NCBI GenBank assembly: GCA_037102815.1 | Contig: BTPP01000007.1 | Span: 2,108,001 to 2,172,000 of the forward strand | Direction: 5' to 3' | DNA from: Neurospora intermedia | Taxonomy: Eukaryota; Ascomycota; Sordariomycetes; Sordariales; Sordariaceae | DNA length: 64,000 bases | Part shown: piece by piece, positions 48,251 through 58,487 of the stretch | Numbering within the stretch: the first letter of the stretch is position 1 | Layout: every line of letters begins with the position of its first letter | Translations under genes and position numbers: made by a program | The notes under the pieces: model-generated | Seen by the model: the letters and a program-made list of their open reading frames with translations, nothing else | What the model was told of the DNA's origin: nothing | Database searches by the model: none

Positions 48251-48957
48251 ATCCCTATATATTAAACGTATCCTATACTACCTTTATAAACGGTAGTAAC
48301 TTGGGCGTAATATCTTTAATTATTAGGTTAGGTATATCCCTCTTATTAACCGAACTAATATTTAACAATCCCTCGTCCTTAGAATTAAATAAAGTAAACG
48401 CCGTTATAGGGTTAGCGGCGGGAGCAAGAAAGGTAAGTACGAATTTATTTCTATTACTTACGTAGTAAGAATTAGAATCGCTACTAATTTTAATAGCTAA
48501 AGATATTCTATAATAAAGATTAATTAGAATCTAAAAGAATATATCGTAAGGGGTATACTAATATTGAAATTGTATTAATACGATGAGTTTTAATAGATTT
48601 ATAGTAGTAAGTATAGTTAATTTCCCTAATCTTATTAATTCTACACTACAAAGAAATCGCGCAACTCCAAAATCTAGATCTCACGATAGTGGCTACAAAT
48701 AGCTAAATTCAACGTAGCAACTTCTTTTTACCCGGGTTAGGGTTTAAGGTGGCACTGCCCGCGGAGGAATATCTGGGGGCGGTTACCTATATGGGCAGTA
48801 ACACTGCCCGTGGAGGAAAGTGACACTGCCCGCCGAGGGACTCTCTTATTATTTATAGCTTTGTTAAAATCTTTTTAATTTATATATAGAGTTTTGGTAG
48901 AGATGGGTTTACTTGCGGTCTAGCGTCTCTTTAAAGTTACTTAAGCTTTAGCCCCTT

Positions 48958-48972
48958 TTTAAAATAGAAATA
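48958..48972. repeat. LINE L2 target duplication, left copy
   Basis: TTTAAAATAGAAATA is repeated exactly at 55945-55959 on the far side of L2. Confidence 0.92.
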
Positions 48973-49156
48973 ATTAATCGTCTTATTCCCTATACTATAA
49001 ACTATAGTGCCTTATTGGCATGGGGTCCTTCTCCAGTTCTCTAGAGGGGAAAACTGTGAGGCGTTAAGCGCCTCCGGATGAAAACCCCCAGCTCCATCTC
49101 GGCCGTAGTTTACTACGCCGCTCCTACTTTACTTACAGTTATAACGGTTCTTACCC

Positions 49157-49220
49157 ACCGCTATAACGAATATAATCTCATTTCTCCTACCGCTATAACG
49201 AATATAATCTCATTTCTCCT
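49157..49220. repeat. 32-bp tandem duplication in L2 3' UTR
   Basis: Two perfect 32-base units beginning ACCGCTATAACGAATATAAT lie head to tail. L1 and L3 have a single unit, so the duplication is private to L2. Confidence 0.85.
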
Positions 49221-50699
49221 ACCGCTATATTATTCTAATATTAGAATAATAAGGATAATAGGAATAGGACTAGACTAATACGCCGCTCCTTTCGCTACCT
49301 CTCTATTTTATTCCTCATTACTCCCTCCTCCGTTTTCTTTCCGCTTCCCTATTTTATTTTCCTATTTACTACCCTACTTCTCTACCTCCTTCCCCTATTT
49401 ATAAATACTTCCGCCCTATTATTTACTCTCTTACCCTACGGTTTTACCCCTATTTATATCGGTATAAGGACCCCTTCTCTCGTTTATATAATCCTTTATA
49501 TAATACCCCTCCTCATCCTTCTCCTCTTTCTTCCTTATTATAATTTCTATTAAAATAATTTCTTCTAACTATTATTATCCTAGCCCTATCGATTTAACTT
49601 CCAACGTAGAAAGTTCTTTCTTTATTATATCCTTAAGCCCCATATCCCTTATAGTCCTTTTAATTATACTTTTAGAGCTTACGCTCTTTATTTATACCTT
49701 TTATAATTTCTTCGGTAGTTATCCCCTTTGAAATTAGTATAGTTTCTTCCCCTCCTTCTTCGGTCCTTATACTAACTTAATTAATATTATTTATAAAATT
49801 CCTTACCTTTATTATACTTTAAATCTCGCTTCTATTATATATTTTAATAATAGGCCTAATTCCTTTAGTACCTTTAAAAAGGTCGTCGCTAATAAGATTT
49901 ATTTTATTTCGTCTACCGGTAAATTTTTCATCCTCCTTTTTTCTTTTTTACCATTTAACTCCTACACTTCTAACTAGCAGTATTTAGAACGCTACCTATA
50001 ATTATACTACTAGTAAATATATATTAAATATCCCTACCGGTTTTTATAACGTCCGTAACGTTATTTAGACGGTAGCCGTTATTATAGTATTAAATAGTTT
50101 AAATAATTTCAATTATAATTTAAATACCTTCCGTTGTATTATTAATAATTTTTCTAATTATATATATATTCGCCTAGAGTAGAACGGCCTTCCTACCGAC
50201 TATAAGCGTTTTCCTTATACTATAGGCTATAATATTACTAAATAGTAATAGAAAGGTTACTATAAGTTAATTATAAAGGATACTTATTATAATTGTATCC
50301 CTTCCTTATCTAGCAGTAATACTATAAACCTAAATCGGATTACGTTCAATTTTAATAGTAGCGCTATTATTCCTATATATATTATATCCGGCGGTAGTAA
50401 TTATACTACTCCTATTCGTACAATTTCCAATTCTAATAATAATAGTAATTCTATTCCTAGTAGCCCTATAATTATTAATACTCCCAATTGTACCCTTATA
50501 AATAATAATTAGATTTAGTAGCGCTATAAAATTACTATAAATTAGGTTCGTATAATAGAACTACTCGAATAGCTTTTTAAATATAATTAGGCGTTTATTA
50601 AATAGTACTTTTCAATTCTTATTATAACTATAATTTAAATAACTCTTATAATTAATATAAATATCTTCTCCTTATTCCCGTCCTATTATTCTAATATTA

Positions 50700-53600
50700 T
50701 TAATATTCTATTTTCCTCTTGAAAATACCTCGCGATTTCCTTATATTATTCCTCCTTTAATTCGATTACTAGATAATACTCTTTCTACCTCCCTAACTTT
50801 AACGTTTATAATAGAATCCTTTCGGTTTTAATTCTATTATTTAAATATTTTTAGAATTTTTCCTTCGTTAATAGTTAAATTTCTAAATTTAATTAGAAGA
50901 TAGTATCCGTATTAAAGTAATTTAGGATAATATAGGCGAATATTTTTTTTCGAACTTATAAGTGTAAATAGGAATTAGGATATTTAGTACTTTCCTTTAA
51001 TAGAGGAAAGCCTAGAGGCTAATAATTTCCGTTCTAGCTTAGATAAGGAGGGAACTTTTCGCTTTAATTAGTAAGTACGGCTCTTCTTTATCTTTTTTTA
51101 ATTATCGGCGTCTTCCTTTCTTTTTCTTTATATTAACTATATATTATTAAATAGCCTCTCTATTAAATTTAAGAGTAAGGTTTATAATAGTAAATTCGTA
51201 CTATTATTCTAATTTTACTATTATTACCGCTAAGTAGTAATTATAGTATAATATTTATTCTTAATTCGTTATATCCTTTAACTACTCCTCTTTATTAATA
51301 ATAGTCGGTTCTAAGGCTTATAATAATAATAATAATTAAATCCCTAATTCCGAAGGGGGGCTAATTACTATTACTAGTAGCTTCTCTATTAATACCTATA
51401 TTTCGGCCTACCGAGCCTTAACTATATTATTTTCTAATTTATTAGCGGGTAGCCGACCTCTAATTTATTATATCCGGATATAATTAGAAATTTAAGTTAT
51501 AGTCCTCTAAATGAATTAGGCTTAATTCGTTTAGGCGAACCTTTCTTTAAAGGCCCGGACCCTTTTATTAAGGTAGAAGTCGAATAGTAAATAAAAGGTT
51601 TTTATCTTTAAGTTTCGTACTAATATAACCTTATATACTTTAACAATAATTCTTAAATATTTAATTTAGTATTTCGCTAGCCTAATTACTATCCCCCGAA
51701 ATTTATTATAGATTTTAATTAGTTAGTAGAATATTAAAGCTCTATATATAATAGTACTATAAATATATTTAATATATATTTCCTTTACCCGAATAAAGGA
51801 ATAACCTTATATCTTTACTACTAATTTTGTAAGTATATTCGTTTATATTATTATTTTTTTTTTATTACTTCTATATAAGCCCTATAATTAAATTTACAAT
51901 CTAACTAAACCCTTAGGAATTGTATCAATTTTATTAATTAAAGTACTACTTCCTTAAATTAGAAAGTTTCCATCCTTAATACCCTCATTCGTATAAAGTA
52001 TATTAATTCCGTTTTAATTATTTTAAATTCTATACCTTTCGCCCCTACTTATTCCGAATATATTTCCTATATCATTTATAACGTTCGGCAATTTTCTTTA
52101 ATAGTATAGACTATTATTATAATATTAGTATTATTAGTAAAGTTAATTATAACTATATTTGGGATTATTATTAATTTTTAATATAATAGGGTAATAAAGA
52201 GAATAAATAAAATAGGGGAGAGGGGGGAGCCTTACGGTACTTTAGTAGTAATTATATAGGGGCGGGAGGTTTTATTATCGAAGAAGAGAGAGCCTCTTTT
52301 TTTAGTAATAAAGTTTATTACTTATTGAATAATCTATATTAGGAATTATATTTCCTATAAGGTATATAGAAATTACTTATAATTAATTCTATTGAACGCT
52401 CCTTTTAAATTTAGAAGTATAAGGGATATTATAGCCCTGAATTTTTAAATTATATATATTATATCGGTAATTATTCGGATTATAAACTCTATTGAACGGC
52501 CTATCCAATTATTTATCTAGCCCTCTAGTAAAAGGTTAAACTCTTCGGCTACCTGTATAAACCTTTTAATTATAAGTATTTCAAAGATTTTTCCTACGTT
52601 ATTAAATAATAATATTAACTTCTATACGCCCGTTAGCTTCTATTAGGCGGCGTTCTTCTCAAGTTTTTTAAAAATAATTACTTTCGTATTTTTTAATTAT
52701 TATAGGAAATATCCAAATTGGAGGCTAGCGGATATTAAATATATTATAGCCTACCGGAACGGTTGCTTATATATTTTTAAAAACCTATTTAAATATTAAT
52801 CGATCCTAGGGGCTTTATTAAGCGCTATTCGGAAAAATACATCCTAAACGTCCTCCTTATTAATTAATTCGCTAATAATTATTAATTTAACGTTATTTAA
52901 TAGTTTAGTCTAGTTTAATAAGTAGTCTATCGGAATTTTTACCTTTAAAAAAAAGTAATCGGTAAGGATTTCGGCCTTATTATTATAATTTCCGACTTCT
53001 ATTACCCTTTTATAGGTTTAAAAGGTTAATAATATAGGTAGGTCTATTAATTTATAATTTTAGGTATAGGTTTATTATTTTAGGGGCTAAAATCGATTTA
53101 GAGTCTTCGAGGCTTCGGCAACGCTATTATACTACGTAGTTTATTAAACTTTTATAATGATTTTCTTTTTTTTTATTATAACTTTAATAAAATTCCTCTA
53201 ATTCAATATTATTCAATATTTAAATTATTTCTAATATATCTTCCATACTTTTTTTATTACTATTTTATATCCTAATATCTATTAATTTATTCTCCTCCTT
53301 CGATTTTTCTTTTAATATAGGACGAATTCTTCTATAATATTTATAAATTCTCTATCGAATTTATAAAAAGTAAATTCAAGATCTTTTATTATATTAATCC
53401 TTTTTAGGACCGATATCCGTTTTTCTAATACCTCCTTTACTTTTATTATATTTATAAGACTTTAATTATATTCTCCTTCCTCTTCCGTTTTTTTATTTTT
53501 TTTTCCTACTTAAACCTAAATTTCTTAAGGGTAATAGTCCGAACCGGTCTATTTGTACCTTTATATTCCCTAATATTTAGCTTTAATTCCGGGTAATAAT

Positions 53601-54500
53601 TATCTATAATTAATTATTCTATCCCTCTCTCTTCGTATTATACTCTTAAACTTTATTAATTTATTATAGAGGGTAAATAAATTAAATTTCTAGCGTTATA
53701 CTTATATAAGGAAGCGAATAGCTTTTAAGTTAATTCTATTCTTTAAATCCTAATCGGGATAGTAGAAATTATAATTCCCGACTATAATTAAATTCCCCGC
53801 CGGGGGTCTAACTTTAATAAATTTAAGGAGTGGAGATTCCTATTAATATTTTAATATTCCTTATATAAAGATAGGAGAATAGATTGAAAAAATAGTCGTT
53901 AGGTCCTTTAGGCTTTTGAACGTTATTATAACTTAGTCCTTTTTAGCCTAGAAATTTAAATCCTTCAAATTCTATTTCTTATTTATATATATTATTACCC
54001 TTCTTTTCTTTATATAATTAACCCCGAAATATCTCCCGCCTCTAGGACGGTAAATATTTCTATTCAAATTTCTATTTAATTCCTAGATTATTATAATATT
54101 ATAGGTCTCCTCCTATTCAAATAAAAGTTTCCCTCTTTTATACGACTTCCCTACATTCTAATAAAATATTTTTAATTAAATTATTAATTACCCTAAAATA
54201 GGGTTCCTTCTAGTCCTTCTACGGAGAATAAGGGTATTATTTCTTTAAAGGGGGCTATAATCGTATAAGTACTATTACTATTATATAACCGATTCCCTCC
54301 TACGCTTTATAAGTATATATAAATATTTATTAGACTTTAAAAGTTTAATAACTTCGGTTAGGAGGACGGACCAATAATTTTCTTCGGCCGTCCCCTTTTT
54401 ATAATTCTTCTAATATATTTCTTTAAAGTAATAATAATACGGGAGTTAAGGGGGGCGTCTAGGAGGATACCCTCGTTTATAATTTCTATTATTAATCCTA
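50700..54500 (-). pseudogene. LINE L2 ORF2: endonuclease, reverse transcriptase, C-terminal domain
   Basis: The product would nick target DNA and copy the element RNA into it. The reverse transcriptase lies at about 53000-51880; the FADD or FVDD catalytic site reads FTNN at about 52120-52145, both aspartates lost by G-to-A change. The LRxIxxxYK motif after the polymerase is at 51670-51640. A C-terminal SSLLIQARTE-like and RAFLY-like motif, common in fungal LINEs, is at about 51030-50950. Endonuclease signals (54500-53200) are weak. Stops are everywhere. Confidence 0.75.
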
Positions 54501-54649
54501 ATACCTTTCCGGCTAGGTTCCTATAGGGGATAAACGCTTATAGCCTTTTAGCGTATATAATAAACGCCTTTATAATCGCCTTCCGGAGAATAAAGTACTC
54601 TTTACAATTATATATATAATAGCCCTTCTTCCTATATAATTTATAGTAA

Positions 54650-55881
54650 ACGAATAATTTATTATTATTAAATAGGCAATTTACTTTGTTAAAGCGATTT
54701 CCTTAATATTTAATTTCGCTATAGCGGGCGCAAATATTTTTTTAACAGTAAAATCTTACTATATATCTAATTCCCTAGTATTTAAAATATTATTAAATAT
54801 TATTCGAAATTTAAAACGGTTCGTATAGGTATATACCGCTATCCTAAAGGAAAAGGTTATTTTAGAGGAAATACGCTACTAATATAGTAGCGATTTCTAT
54901 TAAAAGTAGGCTTCTATTTTCTTTATTCCTTCTCTTCTATAATTGAATTCTAATAATAAATACCTCTAGGTTTTTCTCCTTCGCTATATTTAATATAACT
55001 TCCAATATACTATAATTATTAATACTATTTCAGGGTACGTTCTAAATTAGTATACCTATAATATTTATAGTAATAAAAGTATTAGGGCCGAAAATTTCTT
55101 TAGCCTATACTTAATTATACTAGTATTAATTACGTATAGATTCGTTAAATATAATTATATAATTTCTAATTATTAATATTCCAGTAGCCGTTCGGACTAT
55201 TAGGCTAATATTCTTCCTACCTAAATATATAACTAAGGTTGTCTTTATATCTTCGTTCAAACGGTTTATAAATTCGGCGGCGATTATCGCTCCTTTAATA
55301 ATAAATTACTATTCGAAATTGGAAGGGATAAACTTTTTAATAGTAGTAAGTAATTATTAAAGGGTAGTACTAATTTTACTCGGGCTAATTTTCGCTATAA
55401 TATTGGCCTAATATTTTAATACCTTTTGGGCGCCTTTTTTAATTTCCTTTAGAATATCCTTCTTTAAATTATTAAAATCCTTTTTAATAATAAATTAGTC
55501 GGTTCTAACCTTGCTAACTTCGGGTTGTATAGACTTGTTTTTTTTAATACGTACTTTTGCGAATTCGAAAAATAATTTTCGAATTTAATAACGGTCCTCG
55601 GTCGAAATGGTATTATAATTCGTAGATTTATTCGCTCTAATAATAAACTTTTTTAATATTTCATCGTCTTCCTCCGTTTTATCCGAAATCTTTATAGTAA
55701 ATACGGCTTTAGGATTGTTATATACTAAGATTTCTACAAGCGGGTTATAGACGCTGTTTTTGAATCTATAAGCACCGCTATCGATGGCCATCGGTAACGA
55801 CAATACAATACTATCGTTGCGCTCGTCGTAGGACATCGTGAGGGACGTGAACGACCCTCCTGAGTCGATTGCCGTTATCAA
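54650..55881 (-). pseudogene. LINE L2 ORF1, RNA-binding protein candidate
   Basis: The first 98 codons from 55881 are open (MITAIDSGGSFTSLT...), and an ORF1-like Lys/Glu-rich stretch follows. Near 54735-54620 a YYKLYRKKGYYIYNC stretch looks like a CCHC zinc knuckle with cysteines and histidine turned to tyrosine by RIP. Tad1-like ORF1 proteins usually carry such knuckles. Start choice is uncertain: the ATG at 55881 is the first one in the least altered part. Confidence 0.5.
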
Positions 55882-55959
55882 TTTTCGTTTTGGAGCACTC
55901 CTCGACCAGAAATCGGCGTTTCCGGTTTTAAAGCTAACTAACTATTTAAAATAGAAATA

Positions 55960-57064
55960 GAATTTAATAATTTAGACTATTTAGGTTTATATCGATACTA
56001 TTTACTAAACGGTGGAGGTAAAGGGTTAAAGCGGTATAGGTTTCTAATATTAGGAAACGGAAGTGGATCTCGATTTATATATTAATTGGGTCCTTCTTGA
56101 AAGTTTGTTTGAAAGAATTTATATTTATATTTTTATTGAACTTAGAAAATTTAGACTTCTTCCTAGCGTTTGTAACTAGTTCAAAATATAAAGTGCCTAC
56201 TTTCTATTTATTAAAGGTCTGGGCTAATTAGTTAGTTTTAATAATAACGTTATCCTAAATACTACTTATAATTTCTTTATACTTAAAGTTTTCAATATAT
56301 AGAAGTACGTTTTGTATATAAACATATTTGAAATCCTAAATTAAATAGTATTTTAACGGTAGGTTATTAAAGTTAAGTTTGATATAGTATTTGGAGTTGT
56401 AATCGATAGTCTTAGATAGGGATTCTTTATCTTCGGGAGGGGAAAGTTTGGACGAGAGTCCTATAGCTTCGATTAATACGCGATATAAATATATATTATC
56501 AAATTAATTTTTGCGGTGGTTTAAGACTATTTTAGCGTTATTAGTAAATTTAACCTATTGGAGGCGAAAACCCGGGGATATATATACCTATTTGTCCTTA
56601 AGTTGAGCTAGTATCGAAGTAGCGTTAAACTTCTCCTTTATACGGAATTCCGAAGGCGAAGGGGGATTTTTATAATAGAGTTCATTAATAGACTTATTAT
56701 TATAAGTATTATCCGAGAAGTATAGAGATTCTTCGTTATTATTATTATTACTGTCGTTGGCGGGTAGGTTAGTTTTAGTAAGCAATTTTAAAATACTACC
56801 CGGGGGTTTATATATAGGCGATTGCGCTATAGTAATTAATTTAATGGGGTTAATTAGAGAGTAATAGGGTTGCGGGCTAGGCGTCGTAGGGTATACTTTG
56901 AAGTCCGATTTGTATACAATTCGTAGGGTTGTTGGTAATCGTCTTTATTCAACTCGGAATACGTACGAATCTTTTAACGCTGCGGGGTTCGTATGTAATG
57001 GGGTTATTCGAATAAAGTCGGATGTTTTATAACATCTCCGTTATAGAGATTAATTTTACTAAAG
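55960..57064 (-). mobile_element. G4 gag N-terminal region (fossil)
   Basis: The minus strand next to the 5' LTR has an Asn-rich start (56785-56588 is open) and then a capsid-like alpha-helical composition to 55960, where L2 interrupts. It is broken and RIP-altered. Confidence 0.6.
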
Positions 57065-57300
57065 TATAATAGTACAATTCTAGGTATAGGTAAGGCTAGG
57101 CTAAAGAAGCCGATTTGAATAAATTAGTAAAGTTAAAGAAGTAGGAAAGAAGAGGTGGCCGAAGGCCGGCGGGAATGGAGAAGCTTATATACTTTGTTCT
57201 GCCAGCCTTGACCGCCCAGACCGGTTGTGCCTGTGAATGTAACAGGTTGTGCATCCGGGCGGTGGTGCGACCGGGCATGGCACCTGCCCGTGCTATGACA
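57065..57300 (-). repeat. G4 5' LTR (right)
   Basis: It is 236 bp, matching 38514-38749. A minus-strand TATA box TATATAAG lies at 57184-57191. The first 50 bases on the left, next to the internal region, are RIP-altered (TATAATAGTACAATTC), while the outer right side is intact and ends GCTATGACA. Confidence 0.92.
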
Positions 57301-58487
57301 CTAGTTTAATTACTATCCTTTAAAATTTTCTATAGATTTTATCCGGTTAGTAGAAAACCGAGGTTCCATATATAATAGCGCTATAAATATATTTAATATA
57401 TATTTCCTTAGTTAGAGTAAAGGAGTAACCCTATATTTTTGCTACTAATTTTGTAAATATATTCGTTTGACTTATTATTTGCCTTTTTACCGCTTCTATA
57501 TAAGCCTTATAATTAAGCTTACAGTTTAATTAGACCCTTAGGAATTATATTAGTTCTATTCGTTAAAGTACTATTTCCTTAAGTTGGAGAGTTTCTATGC
57601 TTAGTACCTTCGTTTGTATAAAATATATTAATTTCATTTTGGTTGCTTTAAACTCTATACTTTTCGCCTCTATCTATTCCGAATATATTTCCTATATTAC
57701 TCATAGTATCCGGCAATTCTTTTTGGTAATATAACCTATTACTATAATATTAGCATTATTAGCGAAGCCGGTTATAATTATATTCGGGATTATCATTAGC
57801 TTCTAATATAATAGGGTAATAAAGAGAATCAATAGAATAGGGGAGAGGGGGGAATTTTACGCTACTTTAATAGTAATTATATAGGGGCGGGAGGTTTGAT
57901 TATTAAAGAAGAGAGAATCTTTTTTATTAGTAATAAAGTTTGTTATCTATTAAATAATTTATATTGGGAGTAATGACCCGGATTATAAACTTTATCGAAT
58001 AATTTGCCCCTTTGGTTATTTAGCCCTCTAATAAGAGGTTGAATTTTTCGGTTACTTATATAAACCTTTCAGCTATAAGTACTTCGAGGATCTTTGCTAC
58101 GTTATTAAATAGCGATATTAGCCTTTATTCGCCTATTAGTTTCTGTAAGACGGCGCTCTTTCCAAGCTTTTTAAAGATAATTACTTTTATATTTTTAAAC
58201 TATTGTAAGAAATATCCGAATTAGAGGTTAGTAGATATTAAATATATTATAATTTATAAGAACGGTTATTTATATAATTTTACAAATTTATTTGAGTATT
58301 AATTAGTTTTAGAGGCTTTATTAAGCGTTATCTGGGAGAGTACATCTTAGATATCTTCTTCGTTAATTAGTTCGTTAATAATTATCAGGTTAATATTATC
58401 TAGTAGTTTAGTCTAATTTGGTAGGTAATTTATTAGAATTTTTATTTTTAGGAAGAAACAATTAGTAAGGGTCTCGGCCTTATTATT
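57301..58487 (-). mobile_element. LINE L1, reverse-transcriptase piece
   Basis: After the duplicated CTAGT, L1 resumes with the sequence that follows in L2 at 51693. The reverse transcriptase is read on minus from 58480 to 57480; the catalytic site reads GFANNANI at 57745-57770, with two Asn for the expected Asp pair. It stops at 58487, where MULE4 begins. Confidence 0.82.

Larger units (their letters stand above)
45791..48845 (-). mobile_element. MULE3: complete Mutator-like transposon in G4
   Basis: The element runs from GAGACTTCCTCGGCGGGC to GCCGAGGGACTCTC and is flanked by the octamer TTATTATT on both sides (45783-45790 and 48846-48853). Inverted repeats are about 110 bp and carry three CGGGCAGTG-type motifs each. 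The minus-strand transposase is heavily RIP-altered. The 8-bp duplication equals that of MULE-A in length. Confidence 0.85.
48973..55944 (-). mobile_element. LINE L2: full-length Tad1-like non-LTR retrotransposon, RIP-inactivated
   Basis: A perfect 15-bp target duplication bounds 6972 bp, so this copy is full length. On minus it shows ORF1 (about 55880-54650), ORF2 with endonuclease, reverse transcriptase and C-terminal region (about 54500-50700) and a 1.7-kb 3' UTR (50700-48973). The first 200 bases of the 5' end (55944-55740) are much less RIP-altered than the rest, perhaps because other copies lack this part. It inserted into the gag region of G4. Confidence 0.88.
38514..57300 (-). mobile_element. 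Gypsy G4: 18.8-kb composite with nested insertions (fossil)
   Basis: Two 236-bp LTRs and a perfect 5-bp target duplication (CTAGT) bound the element. It runs on the minus strand, so the 5' LTR is on the right. Once a 553-bp insert (40395-40947), MULE3 (45791-48845) and LINE L2 (48973-55944) are set aside, about 8.2 kb remain, a normal Gypsy size. Parts in minus order are gag (57064-55960, then 48957-48854 and 45782 leftward), reverse transcriptase (about 42600-41800), RNase H, integrase (about 40400-39200). It is broken and RIP-altered throughout. Confidence 0.88.
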
